Shown: positions 37,085-49,239, counted from the stretch's first letter. The stretch is 64,000 bases of DNA from Leptobrachium leishanense (GCA_009667805.1 CM019067.1:243571721-243635720); one strand, 5' to 3'. Notes: generated by a model from the sequence alone, not told the origin. A program made the numbers and translations.

Positions 37085-37500
37085 TTCTAGAAATACTTGT
37101 CTCATACACACGTACATTACTGTGAGTTTTATTGCTGTGGAACTTGGGATACACTCCTACACATCGCACATTGCTGTGAGTTTTATTGCTGTGGAGCTCT
37201 GTCATACACTCATACACAACAGCCATTACTGTGAGTTTTATTGCTGTGGAGCTCTGTCATACACTCATACACAACAGCCATTACTGTGAGTTTTATTGCT
37301 GTGGAGCTCTGTCATACACTCATACACAACAGCCATTACTGTGAGTTTTATTGCTGTGGAGCTCTGCGATATGCTCATACACACTGTATATTACTGGGAG
37401 GTTTATTGCTGTGGAGCTTGGGATACACTCATATACATTACTGTGCATTTTTTTGCTGTGGAGCTCTTTGATACCCTCATACCCACCACATATTATAAAG
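37085..37500. repeat. Minisatellite, 55-bp unit (locus 2)
   Basis: About seven units of the same repeat as at 19.2 and 50.7 kb. Three successive units around 37183-37348 are identical with an exact 55-bp period (CTCTGTCATACACTCATACA). The uniform block points to recent local expansion. Flanking transposon ends were not identified here. Confidence 0.85.
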
Positions 37501-38203
37501 TTTTACAGAGCTTTTCAGGTGGGCAAATCATTATTTTTTTTCTTTCAGGGGGACAAATACATTTATTTATTTTTTTATTCAATGGGGCAAATTTTTTTCC
37601 ACCAGGGGTAATTAATGTAAATCTGTTACTTTTTGTTTTCCTTGCTTTGTTTTCTAGGTGGGAAGGCAAATTAAATTTGTTTGTTTTTATTCCAAATGGA
37701 AAAGGGGCAAATAAATTATCTCTTTTGTTTTTGGGGTGGGGGTCCGGGAGGGTGGGGCGGATATAAAGAAAATCAGTTTTTCCCCAGGTGAGAAGGCAAT
37801 TAAACGGGGTTTTTTTCAGGTGGGAAGGCAAATTATTATTTTTTAATTATTATTTCATTGGGGAGGGTAAATGGGGGAGCAAATAATGTAAGTCTGTTTT
37901 TTTGTCTGACCAAGCTTGGGAACTGCCTGGGAGGCCAGGGCATAGGACAGTAGACATCTTGAAGTCGCCACTGGGCCTAGGCCACCGCCAAGGGAACATG
38001 GCCTGTGTTCCTCAGGCAGCTTTGCCAGGTGGGCATAATTGAAACCTCAAATCGCTATCCAAGCGAGTGACGGGCATTTGAGTATGTACACTGCCGCCCA
38101 GTAGGCAAGTTAGGCAGTCACGGCTGCCTAATTCACCTAACTAGAGAGTCGCCTCTTGCCGACAGCACTGTCCCCTGAGAGGCCTCCAATACCAAAAGGC
38201 CTA
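37501..38203. other. Low-complexity T/G-rich region, no gene
   Basis: Poorly periodic pieces such as AGGTGGGAAGGCAAATTA recur at irregular distances (37520-37870). This is followed by unremarkable sequence. No gene seen. Confidence 0.4.
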
Positions 38204-38211
38204 CTCTCAAG

Positions 38212-39436
38212 TAGGGATGAGCCGAACACCCCTGTGTTTGGTTCGTATCCGAACAGCCGAACGGCCGAAATGTTCGAATACGAACTCGAACACAATGTAA
38301 ACCTATGGGGGCGAACACACAAAATGTGTTCGCAATTCTCCTAAATGTACCGGCGGCTGCCAGTACATTTAGGAGACCTGTGGCTGCGGCCCCCAGTCCC
38401 CGTAACTCACCTGTCCTGCAGCTGTCCCGGCCTCCTGTTCCCCAGTCTGTCAGTTCCTCCGATCCATCTGGCCGCGGCTCCTCTTTGCCCTGTGCTGCAT
38501 AACCAGGCCTTGACTGACCATGGGGCATACCAGGCCTTAATGGCCAGTCGGCCACTTGAGAATAGGGATGAACGTTCAGTTCGATTCGAACGTGAGTTCG
38601 AATCGAACATCGGCCGTTCAAGTGTTCGGCGAACGCCGAACATTATGGGATGTTCGTGGTTTGTTCGACCGCGGACATTCCATAATAAAAAATGCATCCA
38701 CAGGTCTCCTAAATGTACCGGTGGCTGCCGGTACATTTAGGAGACCTGTGGCTGCGGCCCCCGGCCCCCGTATCTCACCTGTCCTGCAGCTGTCCCGGCC
38801 TCCTGTTCCCCGGTCCGTCAGCTCCTCCGATCCGTCTGGCCGCTCTAATTCAATATTGAGCCCTGATTGGGCAAAGTCCAGGTCAGGTGCAGGACTTTGC
38901 ACAATCAGAGCTCAGCATGAAGATGAGCTTTAACCAAGCTCTGATTGGTTAAAGTCTTGCACCGACTTTAACCAATCAGAGCTTGCTTAAAGCTCTGCCC
39001 CACCATGCCTCATCTTCATGCTGAGCTCAATATTGAATTAGAGCCCTGATTGGGCAAAGTCCAGGTCAGGCGCAGGACTTTGCCAAATCAGATCATTCAG
39101 CATGAAGACGTGGGGCAGAGAGGAGCCGCGGCCAGACGGATCAGAGGAGCTGATGGACCGGGGAACAGGAGGCCGGGACAGCTGCAGGACAGGTGAGATA
39201 CGGGGGCCGCAGCCACAGGTCTCCTAAAGACCTGTGGGCGCATTTATTATGGAATGTCCGCGGTCGAACAAACCACGAACATCCCATAATGTTCGGCGTT
39301 TGCCAAACACTCAAACGGCCGATGTTCGATTCGAACTCCCGTTCTTATCGAACCGAACACTCATCCCTATTCTCTAGCGGCCGACTGGCCATTAAGGCCT
39401 GGTATGCCCCATGGTCAGTCAAGGCCTGGTTATGCA
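38212..39436. mobile_element. hAT-like palindromic element cluster (TAGGGATGA ends)
   Basis: TAGGGATGA occurs at 38212 and 38563 and its complement ends at 39369. All are followed inward by TTCGAAC/CGAAC-rich sequence. A large palindrome spans 38498-39436: the arms share a 50-bp outer block (CCAGGCCTTAATGGCCAGT) outside the TAGGGATG ends, so more than one element or an inverted duplication is involved. Hairpins such as CCTAAATGTACCGG...TACATTTAGG (38708-38741 and 38340-38373) are near perfect. The 8 bp on each side of 38212/39369 match at only 6 of 8 positions. Confidence 0.55.
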
Positions 39437-40165
39437 GCACTGGGGCAAGTAACAAAACTGAATCCTGAGTGCTTTATATAAATATATATATATATTGTGA
39501 ATGCATATCTTCCTCTCCTCCTCCCTGTCCATGGGACAGCTCTTCAAAGAGGAAGTTCACTCCCACCCTGATGACTGAATGCAGAGACAATGGGAGGCAT
39601 CTTATTGACTGCATGCATTTGTGAGAATTGTGCACTTGGTGATCCTCATGGAACTAGTGTATATAAATTATACTCTGCATTGCCTCCCGTCCCCTTTGCT
39701 TTCTAGAATGTTCAGTTACAACACTGGTCTTAAATAGGGATGAGCTGTTCGGTTCGATCAGTTCGGAGTTCGAACCGAACTTTGGTCGTTCGTAAATTCG
39801 CAAACTTCGAACCTTTTGGGTGTGTTCGGTTCGAGTTCGCAAGAAAAAAAGAAATTTTGAAAAAAGTATAGAAAATGCTTAAAAAAAAATACTAAAAAAT
39901 GTATAAATAAAGAGACTTTTTACTGCAGAATATTATAAGCAACGGTTTATTAGATATTGAATTAAAAACTAATGTGTACGTGCAAAGATTCTCAACTCTA
40001 AATGACCTGTGTTTTTCAAACGGCATAACAGGTGTTTTTAGTCTGGTCTAATCAATTTGATACATTGTAGACTATACTGAGAGGGTGGGGTGGTGTCTGC
40101 TTCTGATTGAGATTTGAGAAGTGTTAATTTCCCTCCTAAAACTTCTTATATACTGTATTTCACCG

Positions 40166-40770
40166 CTGTGTGCTCAGCTCATTTTTATCGCTTAAGCTCA
40201 TCATGTTTAAACGCGATTTTGAAGCCACATTTTGTTAAATGACCGACATGTTAGATATCGTTCTTTCCGGCAGACTCCGCAGATTCATAATATATCATTT
40301 TTATATGTATACGTCCTGTCCTGGCTGTATATTATGAAACAAAATGCAATAAAAATTGAATTTTTAATCATCTGCAGTGTGTAAAGTGTTGTTTTTTTCA
40401 CATTTTAGCACATGAGCGTTTGCGGTTATGTTTTCTATGGGGTACGCTTGTACAAAAATTTGAAATGGGGACTTGTTACATTTTGTAGGGGGAATTACGT
40501 AATTTATAGCAAACGCACCCCATAGAAAAAAATCATTAGTGCATCATCGTTCACATTAAAATTGCAATGTGAAAATATTGCTGCATTAATAAAAATAACA
40601 CACAAAAAAATACATGTTTTTTTTTTCTTTTTTTTTACTTTATACCTGGTCATGTTGGGTATCATTCGAAAGGCCATGCTCAGGCCTTTCAATTGACACC
40701 CTCCATGACCCACTAGATGCCTGGAGATAGAGGTTCAAATGAACCCCCTATCTTCACCAGGGGATTGGCC
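40166..40770 (-). mobile_element. Hairpin-chain TTAA MITE, reversed right part
   Basis: Read in reverse, the sequence parallels the right half of 14441-15669: the hairpin around ATGAACCCCCTATCT, the A-rich tract, GCGTTTGCGGTTATG (complement), and CAGACTCCGCAGATTCATAAT. No TTAA survives at its outer end. A 34-bp direct duplication (GGCCTGGGCAATATATATA...GCATGATG) follows at 40766-40833. Confidence 0.5.
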
Positions 40771-41212
40771 TGGGCAATATATATACGCATGATGTGAGCT
40801 GGCCTGGGCAATATATATATATACACGCATGATGAAAATTTGCAAAGGATAAGGTACGCAAAGTGAAATTTTGATGTGTCTGAAGTTGACACTTACGTGA
40901 CAACTCTTATATATTTTTTTCGTTAATTTATATTTGTTCAATACAGTTAATTTTAATTTGTTTAATAGAGTTAATTTAAAATGGTTTAATACAGTTTATT
41001 TATATTTATTTTACCTTTACTTTTGGTGCTTTTCAAACTTTATTCTGAAGTAAAAAGAAATTTAGCAGTTTCATGTTGTGTTGTTTTTTTTTGGGGGGGT
41101 GCAAGTAGCTGGTCTTGCCTAGGGCGCAAAATAGTCTAGCACCGGCCCTGACCGCATGGTCCACCCCTGCACTATTCCACACTACCACAGAGGGGTTACT
41201 GTATGATGGCAC

Positions 41213-42747
41213 TGTAACGGTGGGCCCCTGCTTGGGCCATCGTGGTGGTTAGAAACAAGGAGTATTAAGGCAGATGAGCTACTGACTGGACAGATAAATA
41301 AAACAGACTAGTTTCTCCAAAACCAAGGAGCACCAAAAAACAGAACTGAATTGCCACTAAGCTTTGAAGGTTTCAAGACTGACAAACAACTTAGGACATG
41401 CTCAGAAACAACCAATGTACAACAGTATATGAATTGTTCAGGCTGCAGGGCAGTCAACAAACTGACAGACTAGGCAATACAGAAACTAAACTCCACGTAC
41501 GTCAGGGCTACTCAGGAACCAGACAGACACCAGGGACAGGAGGACCAGAAGAACTAAAAGGAATGTTAAGCTGGGGTAGGTCCTTAAATTGGCCTCTAAC
41601 TAGGGAGAATACCTCACAAAGTAATAACAGAGCAGTGGAACAAGAAGAGCGAGGGTAAACACAATATATACAGACAGACTAACTAAAGAGGTCCTATATG
41701 TGGCCTCTGAGTATACTAAACTAAGACAGACAAGGTACATGAAACATAAAACATACAAGAATGGTCATACAGGCAGAGGTTGGCAACAGATAAGCATATA
41801 CAGTACCAGGAGTGGGCAGAAAGGATAGTCAGAAATACAGACGAGGTCAAAACCATAATACCATGAGACAGGAATGCTTTGCAGCAACACAGGGAACATA
41901 GACCAAACAGAACCACCATGAAACCGTCAATGAGGCTCTGTGCTGTTGGGAATATATAGGGAGTGGGACCGTGTGATTGGTCCATGTGACCCCAGACCAG
42001 GAGATCATAACAGAACCCCAGATCAGCCCTAGACAGCACAGCCAGACACACCACAGGGAAAAAAACAGACATGAACCCTTCACCACCAGGGGGCAAGGCT
42101 GAGACGTGACATAATCCCCTCCCTTATGGGTGACCTCCCGGGCACCCAAGAAAGAAAACATGGACAATGGCACGAAAATGGATAAGACCAACAGTCACCA
42201 GTACCCATTGGAATCCCAATCAGACTCAAAGTATTCATTATGTGTCTGAGCAAGCAGAGCTCTTTCATAAATCTCCAGGTCCTCTGTGCATATCACCACA
42301 CCATTAGAGGCCCGTACACAACCCTCGGCAACCGGGCTAGAGTCTCGTACCCAAGGGCCTGACGGCTTGAGTACCGCGGACCTTGAACAGAGTGCATCAT
42401 CAGTCCCAGGTCGGCTATGGTTAGTCCCCTTCTTGCGTCTTCTCCTGGAACGAGATCTAGAACTGGTGATCACCCCACATGACACAGCAATGGTAGAGGC
42501 AGACTTGGTTATCTGCTTAACAGCACAGGAGTGAGACCTCGACTCCACAAGTGGGTTTGACAGCATTGGACCCACTGCGAGACATGGGCACAGTGGTCAC
42601 GTGACTTGACTTGGATAGACTTGACAACTTGCCTGTAACTGGCATGACTGGCACACCGTTGGAACAAAGGACATTGCCAGGAGACACCACAGGGAAAAAA
42701 ACAGACATGAACCCTTCACCACCAGGGGGCAAGGCCGAGACGTGACA
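41213..42747 (-). mobile_element. LTR retrotransposon remnant, internally deleted
   Basis: Flanked by a perfect 5-bp duplication GGCAC (41208-41212 and 42748-42752). On the minus strand it starts TGTCACGTCTCGG (42747) and ends CCGTTACA (41213). The first 60 bp are repeated at 42112-42049, where a full 900-bp 3' LTR starts. That LTR has a TATA motif CCCTATATATTCCC near 41955 and is preceded by a purine tract AAGGGAGGGGATTA. The 5' LTR is therefore reduced to about 60 bp and the interior to about 575 bp. A 126-codon frame in the interior (42195-42575) shows an RSRSRRRRKK stretch but no recognisable gag or pol domain. Confidence 0.7.
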
Positions 42748-42878
42748 GGCACTTGCTGGCCTGGCACCAAAGGCACAATATTTGGCTGCACTGCCACTGA
42801 CGCCTGTATCAGATTCATATCCTCAGAGGGGTGAGACTGTGTGACGGCACTGTTGCCGACGCTAAAGGCCCAATTTTA

Positions 42879-43306
42879 GGCTAGGGTCAAACGAACGCAT
42901 TTTTTTGCAGCGAACGTCAAAAAGTGCGTCCGACCGCATTGAGGTGTTTTTTCACGGAAAACGCTTAAAAGGTCATACGATGCGCATTTTTGTGCGTGAT
43001 TTTTTATGGATCCAAACCAGGAAACTTTGGGTGTCTGGACGTTATGTTGGCCGGACATGAGCAGCGTCTGACGTCTCCTAATCACGCACACACGCCGCTA
43101 TTCGGACGCAGCGCACTCTGTATGTCAGTACTAGCGGTTCAGCATTCTCGAAAAAATGCGTTCATTTTCCACTTGCGTTGCGCGCCCGGACTTTCGTGCG
43201 GCCGTACTTTGTATATTGGCCGTCATTGCGTGTCATTTGCTGCTAGTGCGGCCAAGATTAAGTGCGCCTAAACGCACATTAAAAGTGCGCTAGTCTGACC
43301 CCAGCC
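42879..43306. mobile_element. PIF/Harbinger-like MITE (428 bp)
   Basis: Ends GGCTAGGGTCAAACGAACGC and, as the complement of the right end, GGCTGGGGTCAGACTAGCGC; TTA flanks both sides (42876-42878 and 43307-43309). The interior is rich in GTGCG and AACGCA motifs. The 3-bp TTA target and the GGCTGGGGTC terminus fit PIF/Harbinger MITEs. Non-coding. Confidence 0.75.
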
Positions 43307-43859
43307 TTAAAGCACCTATTGTTACTTTCATCCAAAGCCTGCATAAGTTTCACAATAATTTAGCCAAAAAAATCATTAAACTTTTTCTGAGTGTCCGAAA
43401 ATGTCTCCTCTTTTCATACAGACTGCCGCCCCAAGCAGTTGTTTATGGATAGATTAAAGGAAAATCATTTACCGTCAATTGAAACGTAATTCTTTTTTTT
43501 TTAAGAAAACCGCCACTTCACGGGCAGGTTATGGGGACCTCCTAGGCACGATATTTGAAGGAATTTTTGGTTTTTATTTTTAACCCTTATTTCATGGAAA
43601 ACTCACTGTCCCTTTAAAAACTTTTTTTTAAAACTTTTTGTCCTTGTTTCCTGTCCCCCAGGGCACTACCCGGACCCCCATACACCTTTTATGGCAAATA
43701 TCTAGCATATATGCCCTCTTGGAGGGCACTCTAAAAACGAATTTTCAGCCCCATTGACTTGTATTGAGTTCGAGTTCGTGTTCGGATTCGAACATTTGGA
43801 AAGTTCGGGTTCGAATACGAACCAAACTCGGGCGTGTTCGGCTCATCCCTAGTCTTAAA

Positions 43860-45267
43860 CTACCCCCCCCCAGATATTTCTGAGGTAAAACTCCCATAAT
43901 TCTCTAGCCATTTATTGCATTTGAAGAATTTTGGGAAGTATAGTCCATCAACATCTGGGCGACCAAAATTTCACATCCCTGAAGAATAGCAACCCAAAAA
44001 TATTCTTGGAAATCTAAATCATCTTATCTGTAGCACTTATAAGTACTCCTCCATTGATCCCAAAAGACGTCGCCTCTTTTAATTGGATGGGATTAAAATG
44101 TTAAAGTATCAAATACCTTAGTGTGCAAAACAAAAAAGGAACATGGTTTACAAAAACTAAAAAAAAATAAAAAAATATTCACTGTGTCTTTGTTGAGGTT
44201 TAGAGCATCTTTTGTTTTCTACAGGGAGGTATAGGACATTTATAAAATGTCTATTAGCAGGGGAAATAACAATATTGTTTTCTAACCATTTGTTTTGTCT
44301 GTTATACTCTCAATGACGAGAATGAGAAGAAATCTTTTGTTGTGGCTTACTGGCACCCAATTTACAGAGCGCTAACTAGACTCCTAGAAGGAAAAAAAAA
44401 ACACATAACATTATCTTATCTTTTTTTTTTGCTTTGCCTTGGACTGAAAATACATTAAGATATTTTATTCTGAACAGCAATGCACCAGTTTGGCAGAACA
44501 CAACAGTTAATAAAAGTTATGACTGAATTCATCTGTGCTTGAAGAGGCCAACACGTTGTTTGCTGTGTGATTATAAATACAAATTAGTTTTGGGTTACAT
44601 TTCTATTTCTGTTGCCCAGATTCTGCTTCAAGAGATGTGAAATACAGTTACATCTTTATATTGGTAGAGTGAATCAGATTTATAGCTTTATATCTCTTAC
44701 CTGCCATATCCTTGCCAGGACACTAAAACTGCTTAATTAGCTCTGTTAAACTGATTTTATACACATTTAACATCACTTTCTAGGGATTAATAACCTAGAC
44801 TTCTTTAACATCACGTTCTAGGAATTAATAGCCTAGACATCTTGCAATTTTATTTTTTGTCTGCATTTATTAATCTCTATCTGACTAGTCACATTTTAAA
44901 TCTCCCTCCATTTCGGTTTTAAAAAATCAGTTTGTTTCTCCCTCCCTCCCACCCCACCCCACCCCACCCCACATACGTCATAATAGTAGCGATCTGTGCA
45001 TTCTCACCAACCTCTTTCTCTTTCAACAGCATACTCTCACAGACTCACCTCCATCTCTCTTCCCTCAGCCGCCCCAACTCACCCTCTCCATTCCCCACCC
45101 ACCCAGGGCCGGTCCCTAATTTCAGCTCTCCTTTCCAGCTGTCTCCACTTCTCTCTCTAATTACTCTAAGTCCAAACTTCGTGTCCTTCCCATGCAATCC
45201 CTAAGATTTTCTTCTGGCCACTAGTTTCACCTTCACTCTGCTCAAATTTATTTCAGTTACCCCCATC
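43860..45267. other. No gene; CCCAC repeat tract
   Basis: AT-rich in the first part. A pyrimidine-rich CTCCC/CCCAC tract at about 44938-44973 precedes a C/T-rich stretch that probably belongs to the L2 fragment continuing to 46425. No gene recognised. Confidence 0.4.
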
Positions 45268-45275
45268 CCTTAGAT

Positions 45276-45449
45276 CAGTGTTTCCCAAACCTGACCCTCC
45301 GCCTCGCCAGGTTTTCCAGTTATCTGAAGCGCAGCACAGGTGATCTGATTTTCTGCTCAGCGATTGCAGGATTCAGTCTGCATTTCCCCAAAGTGATCTG
45401 CAAAATCTGGCCTGGTTGAGAGTCCCGAGGACAGGTTTGGGAAACACTG
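45276..45449. mobile_element. hAT MITE (174 bp)
   Basis: Termini CAGTGTTTCCCAAACCTG and CAGGTTTGGGAAACACTG are complementary and flanked by a perfect 8-bp duplication CCTTAGAT (45268-45275 and 45450-45457). It is inserted in the TTAGATTGTAAGCTC segment of an L2 3' region. Confidence 0.9.
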
Positions 45450-46425
45450 CCTTAGATTGTAAGCTCACGGGATGTCTGCCTTGTGTCACATTCAGCCACT
45501 ATTGCGGTACCCGGCATGCGCCAAGTAGGGCCCAGGTAAGACGAAAAGCCGCTATATGCAGAGATGCGTGACACAATGATCTAGGATATGTGAATAAACC
45601 ACAGGAGACACTGGGGACCTCTGCACGGCTATACCGAAGGATCCCTATACTGATAGATCGGTCCTTAGAGTGGCCGAATCTGCACTAATAGAAAAAGGTT
45701 ACCTTTGTAGCCGTGCAGAGTCCTGGGGAAAACACAGACACCTGAAGGAGTATACTCAACAACTTGCAGGGAAGGACTTCAATATACAAAAGCCGTGGTC
45801 TACAGGGATACACAACATATAATACAATAAGCACAGAACAGCTAGGGATGTTCAGAAGAGTCATTAATAAATAAATAAGCCAGGGGTCAAAACCAAAACG
45901 TATACCTTGAGCCAAAGCAGGGATATAGCATCAGAGAAAATCCGTCAGCCAGGCCAGAGGGTCAATACCAGGAAGTCAATCAGAACATAAAACTCAGACA
46001 AGGGGGAAACACTGAAATAGAAGTAGGACGGAATAACAGGGAGCTCTCAGGAACAAATCTGTAGCTGAAGTGAACCAGGATGCAAGAGCATGGTGATATG
46101 GGCCCATGGCTTTATATAGGGGAGTAATCAGCCCATATCACCAGCAGAAGCTCAACGAGCAATGAACTTAACCCCTGAGCTGAATGTCAGGGAAAGCAGC
46201 ACAGGGAAACACATGGAAACACAGACATAAGGAATACAGAGGGCAGGGAGACAGGGTTGGAATGTGGGAACGTGACAGTTTGGCACTTGGTTTAAAGTGC
46301 TATTACCTGGACAGTTATCCTACGGGCAGGGTTATCTTTCTTCTTGTATCATGTACGTCTCCTGTTTGTGCTTCCCCTTTGTAAGGCGCTACGGAATCTG
46401 TTGGCACTATAAAAGTACTTGTAAC
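45450..46425 (+). mobile_element. L2-type LINE 3' tail, split by an LTR
   Basis: AGATTGTAAGCTCACGGG (45454) and, after the LTR, TTTGTAAGGCGCTACGG...GGCACTATAAAAGTA (46380-46415) are the characteristic 3'-end motifs of vertebrate L2 elements. The pieces at 45450-45483 and 46278-46425 join when the LTR is removed. Only the untranslated tail remains. Confidence 0.65.
45484..46277 (-). mobile_element. Solo LTR (794 bp)
   Basis: Starts TGTCACATTC and ends GAACGTGACA. On the minus strand a TATA box CCTATATAAAGCC lies near 46115. The adjoining 5 bp differ (CCTTG versus GTTTG), so the target duplication has decayed or the boundary is off by a little. Its presence inside an L2 tail supports the insertion call. 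Confidence 0.55.
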
Positions 46426-46469
46426 TGTAGATTTCTTTAACATCACTTTAGTAGCAATTTGCCTCAACA

Positions 46470-46667
46470 TTTTTTTTTTGGAGAAAGTATTTTACCAGGA
46501 AGGTAAAATTTCTCTCATTTTCAAGCATGTCCTGGGTGGGAGTATGTACCGATAGGTGTCTTGCCCAAGGACACTTACTGGAGAGGTGCTCTTGCCAGGA
46601 TTCAAACCTGTGTCTCCAGGCTCTCCACGGTTATAGAGCAGTGATGTTACCTCTACTCCACCCAGCT
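46470..46667 (-). mobile_element. tRNA-derived SINE, copy 2
   Basis: The minus strand reads from a tRNA-like head (AGCTGGGTGGAGTAGAGGTA) through a B-box-like GGTTTGAATCC, the body CAGTAAGTGTCCTTGGGC, to TTTACC and an A-rich tail. It matches the SINE at 62712-62912 throughout. Not a functional tRNA gene. Confidence 0.75.
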
Positions 46668-46927
46668 AGTATTTATGTAAAGGCATCACATTCCAGGACT
46701 TCACAAAGATCCTGTATCTGAAACCATGCTGGAAGATACTAAAGCAAGAACACAATAAATTTAAATTGCACATCAATTATGGGTTTATTAATCCCTTCAT
46801 TACCAAGATCAAATATACTCAGCCTGCAAAGCACCTGCTGGTGCCCCAAATGTTTATGCAATGTGGATTAATACTGGAGCAATACAAAGCAACCTTGTTG
46901 GTTTGTTTGTTTTTGCAAACACATTTA

Positions 46928-47827
46928 CAGGGTAATTCAAAGAGATTCGAAAAGTCACCGCATGTTCGGTGACTTTTCATTCTCTTCAATTTGGTTCCTT
47001 TTGCCGATCCCATTTCGGTGACCCTGCGGTGTATTCAGCAAGCACCACAGGGTCCCCGAATTGCAGGGAAAAGCTGCCGCAAACCTGACGAAAACTAACC
47101 GCAAAACCTGGCGAATGCACGCCGAAAACCCGCAAAAACATCTGGATTAACCAGCCGAAAACCAAGGAAAAACCCGAGCAGGAGCCGATTGCAGCCTCCA
47201 GAAAAAGCCGACACCGCAGAAGAGGCAGTGAATAAATTAGGAAAACAGTTTGCATGAATGTTTGAAAAGTGAAATGCTGTTTGCAAAGAAACTACTGAGA
47301 GAAAATGTCTGAAATTTACATATGAGGTCCAGGGAATGATAATAAAAAGGCTGTTACAGAAAAAATAAGTAAACTTAAAAAAATATCCGAAAAAAAATCT
47401 ATAAATAAAGAGACTCTTTACTGCAGAATTTTATAATGAATGGTTTATTAGATATTGAATTAAAACAGGAATATTTTTAACATTGACGCCTATGGGATTC
47501 TCCTGAATAAACCTGCCGAATTAAACCACCGAATGGCAGGGCATTTCGGGAACTTTTCACTGCTGTTTTTTGTTCTCTGAATAGCCAAAGCATTGCTTCT
47601 CTATGGGGATTCACTGGCCTCGAACAGGCATCGAACAGGCACCATATGTGCAGGCAATTCGCCAGGATTTGGCGAATTGCCTGCTCTCTGGATATTTATT
47701 TATTTTATTTATTTATAAAGGATTTTACCAGGAAGGATAGCCGAATGGCCAAGAAAGGTAGCCGAACGCTGATTTCCAGCGTTCGGTTACCTTTCTCAAG
47801 CTATTCGGATCTCTTTGAATTACTCTG
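46928..47827. mobile_element. CAGGGTTATTC family, copy 4 (900 bp)
   Basis: Ends CAGGGTAATTCAAAGAG and CTCTTTGAATTACTCTG, flanked by TTA (46925-46927 and 47828-47830). It is very similar in order to copy 3 (23889-24775). A short SINE tail is inserted at about 47690-47742. The frame-like stretches across the left half are not conserved between copies. Confidence 0.85.
47690..47742 (-). mobile_element. SINE tail fragment
   Basis: TTTATTTATAAAGGATTTTACCAGGAAGGATA equals the 3' end of the SINE copies at 46.5 and 62.7 kb (complement). It interrupts the ATAGCC segment of copy 4, which dates it after that element's insertion. Confidence 0.6.
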
Positions 47828-47830
47828 TTA

Positions 47831-49234
47831 GTTTATAATTAGGACCCAGAACCTGCCCCCAAAGTTTTATCACCTTGGCGGAAATACCCAAGGTGCCAAA
47901 ACATTTTAAAAAGCTTGGATTCCTTTTTTCCCCTCAAGAAAAAAAACCACAGATCCCAACCAGTACTATGGAAATGTAGTAGCTCTATTTGATACCATCT
48001 GCCTGTCAAATTCTCACATTTGAAAATATGCTTCGGATTTTTGAAACTACATTTGAAGCACAGTTTCATTTATATATAATGCAACTTTGCTTTCCATAAA
48101 TGCATTGGGTCCTGGTATTTGATTTATGGAAATCAAATTGGAAGTTAAGGGGTTAGTCGCGCATAATCAATGCAACTTAAAGTTATGTGAACTTTAAGGG
48201 AAACGTAAAATGTGCAATATTGTGTTTTTGTTGTGGCCTCTGATTGTAAGCCATAAAAGTTTATCAATTATTTAGCTGTGTGCCAAAAATGTTTTATCTC
48301 CCTTCCGTGAAAGAGAATATTTCAGATCAAATCAGAGATATCACTTGTTTGCCTGAATTTCAACAGACACATATATGTAAAAAAAACAAAATAGTATTCA
48401 TGCCTTAGGTTACATCATGTTGACAGTGAAGAATATTTGTGGCAAAATGTTTGCTATCTGGTTTCAAAATATTTTTGAGGATAAATGGATGGTAAAAAAA
48501 TAATGATAATTTTCTTAACTTTCACAAACAATATTGTTGCATCACAGAGGAAAACAAGATACTAATCTTAATGCTGGGAGATTATATTGAAGTACTTGTG
48601 AACCACATTCTTTAAACAGCTTCCAGTCAACAGGAACACCTTGGAGCACATACTGTATAATGAAAAATACATGCATTTATCAGGTTTTACAGGCAAAACT
48701 GGTAGCTAACTAATCCAAAGAATTAAAGAAAAGTGTTTTTTTATTCTTAAAAAATTTAACTGTAATACAAGCTCAGGGTGTATAATGAAATACATGCATA
48801 TGAATAGAATGTATTTTCAGTGCCTTTCCAGGCTTATCATTACCCAGAGAAAGAACTCATTCTTAACCCTTGCACTATGAAGAAGCTTTTTGTTGAAAAC
48901 AGATATTATCACAACATTTAACTGAAACATGGGAGGTGTAGTTAACAATTAAATATAGGATAAGTAGTAATTTCGTGTATACATTGTAATTTTTAGCTAG
49001 CTGAAAGATTAACATTACATTAATCTACACATTTTCATTTTTCATCTATGCATTACAGAAATTTAGTTTGGGTGAAAAGTTCTAGATTCTAGATGATGTC
49101 CCTTATCTAACTCAATTTCAGACATGTTGTTTGTTATTTGCATGCAGAAATGGCCTTCGTGTCACATACAGTAAGTGTATACAGTAAGGATAATTAATAA
49201 AAATGGTCAGATATCCTGCTTTTATTGATTTGTA
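47831..49234. other. No gene recognised; AT-rich
   Basis: Long AT-rich stretch with no domain, RNA or transposon end recognised. Confidence 0.5.
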
Positions 49235-49239
49235 ATGAT

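Larger units (their letters stand above)
39735..43851. mobile_element. hAT-type composite element (4117 bp)
   Basis: The left end TAGGGATGAGCTGTTCGG and right end TTCGGCTCATCCCTA are flanked by a perfect 8-bp duplication GTCTTAAA (39727-39734 and 43852-43859). Inside are later insertions: a piece of the AT-rich core of the 3-bp-TSD family (39860-39980), a TTAA-MITE fragment (about 40166-40770), an LTR element (41213-42747) and a small TIR element (42879-43306). No hAT transposase is visible. Confidence 0.8.

Noticed and set aside
41847..42191. Hydrophobic ORFs in the LTR (41716-42191, minus)
   Set aside because: Two frames overlap the same LTR sequence and include promoter motifs. LTRs rarely encode proteins and no domain was recognised.
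42195..42575. 126-codon minus-strand frame with an arginine-rich stretch
   Set aside because: It lies in the internal remnant of the LTR element and has no recognisable gag, pol or env motif. I kept it as a note in the element entry and not as a gene.
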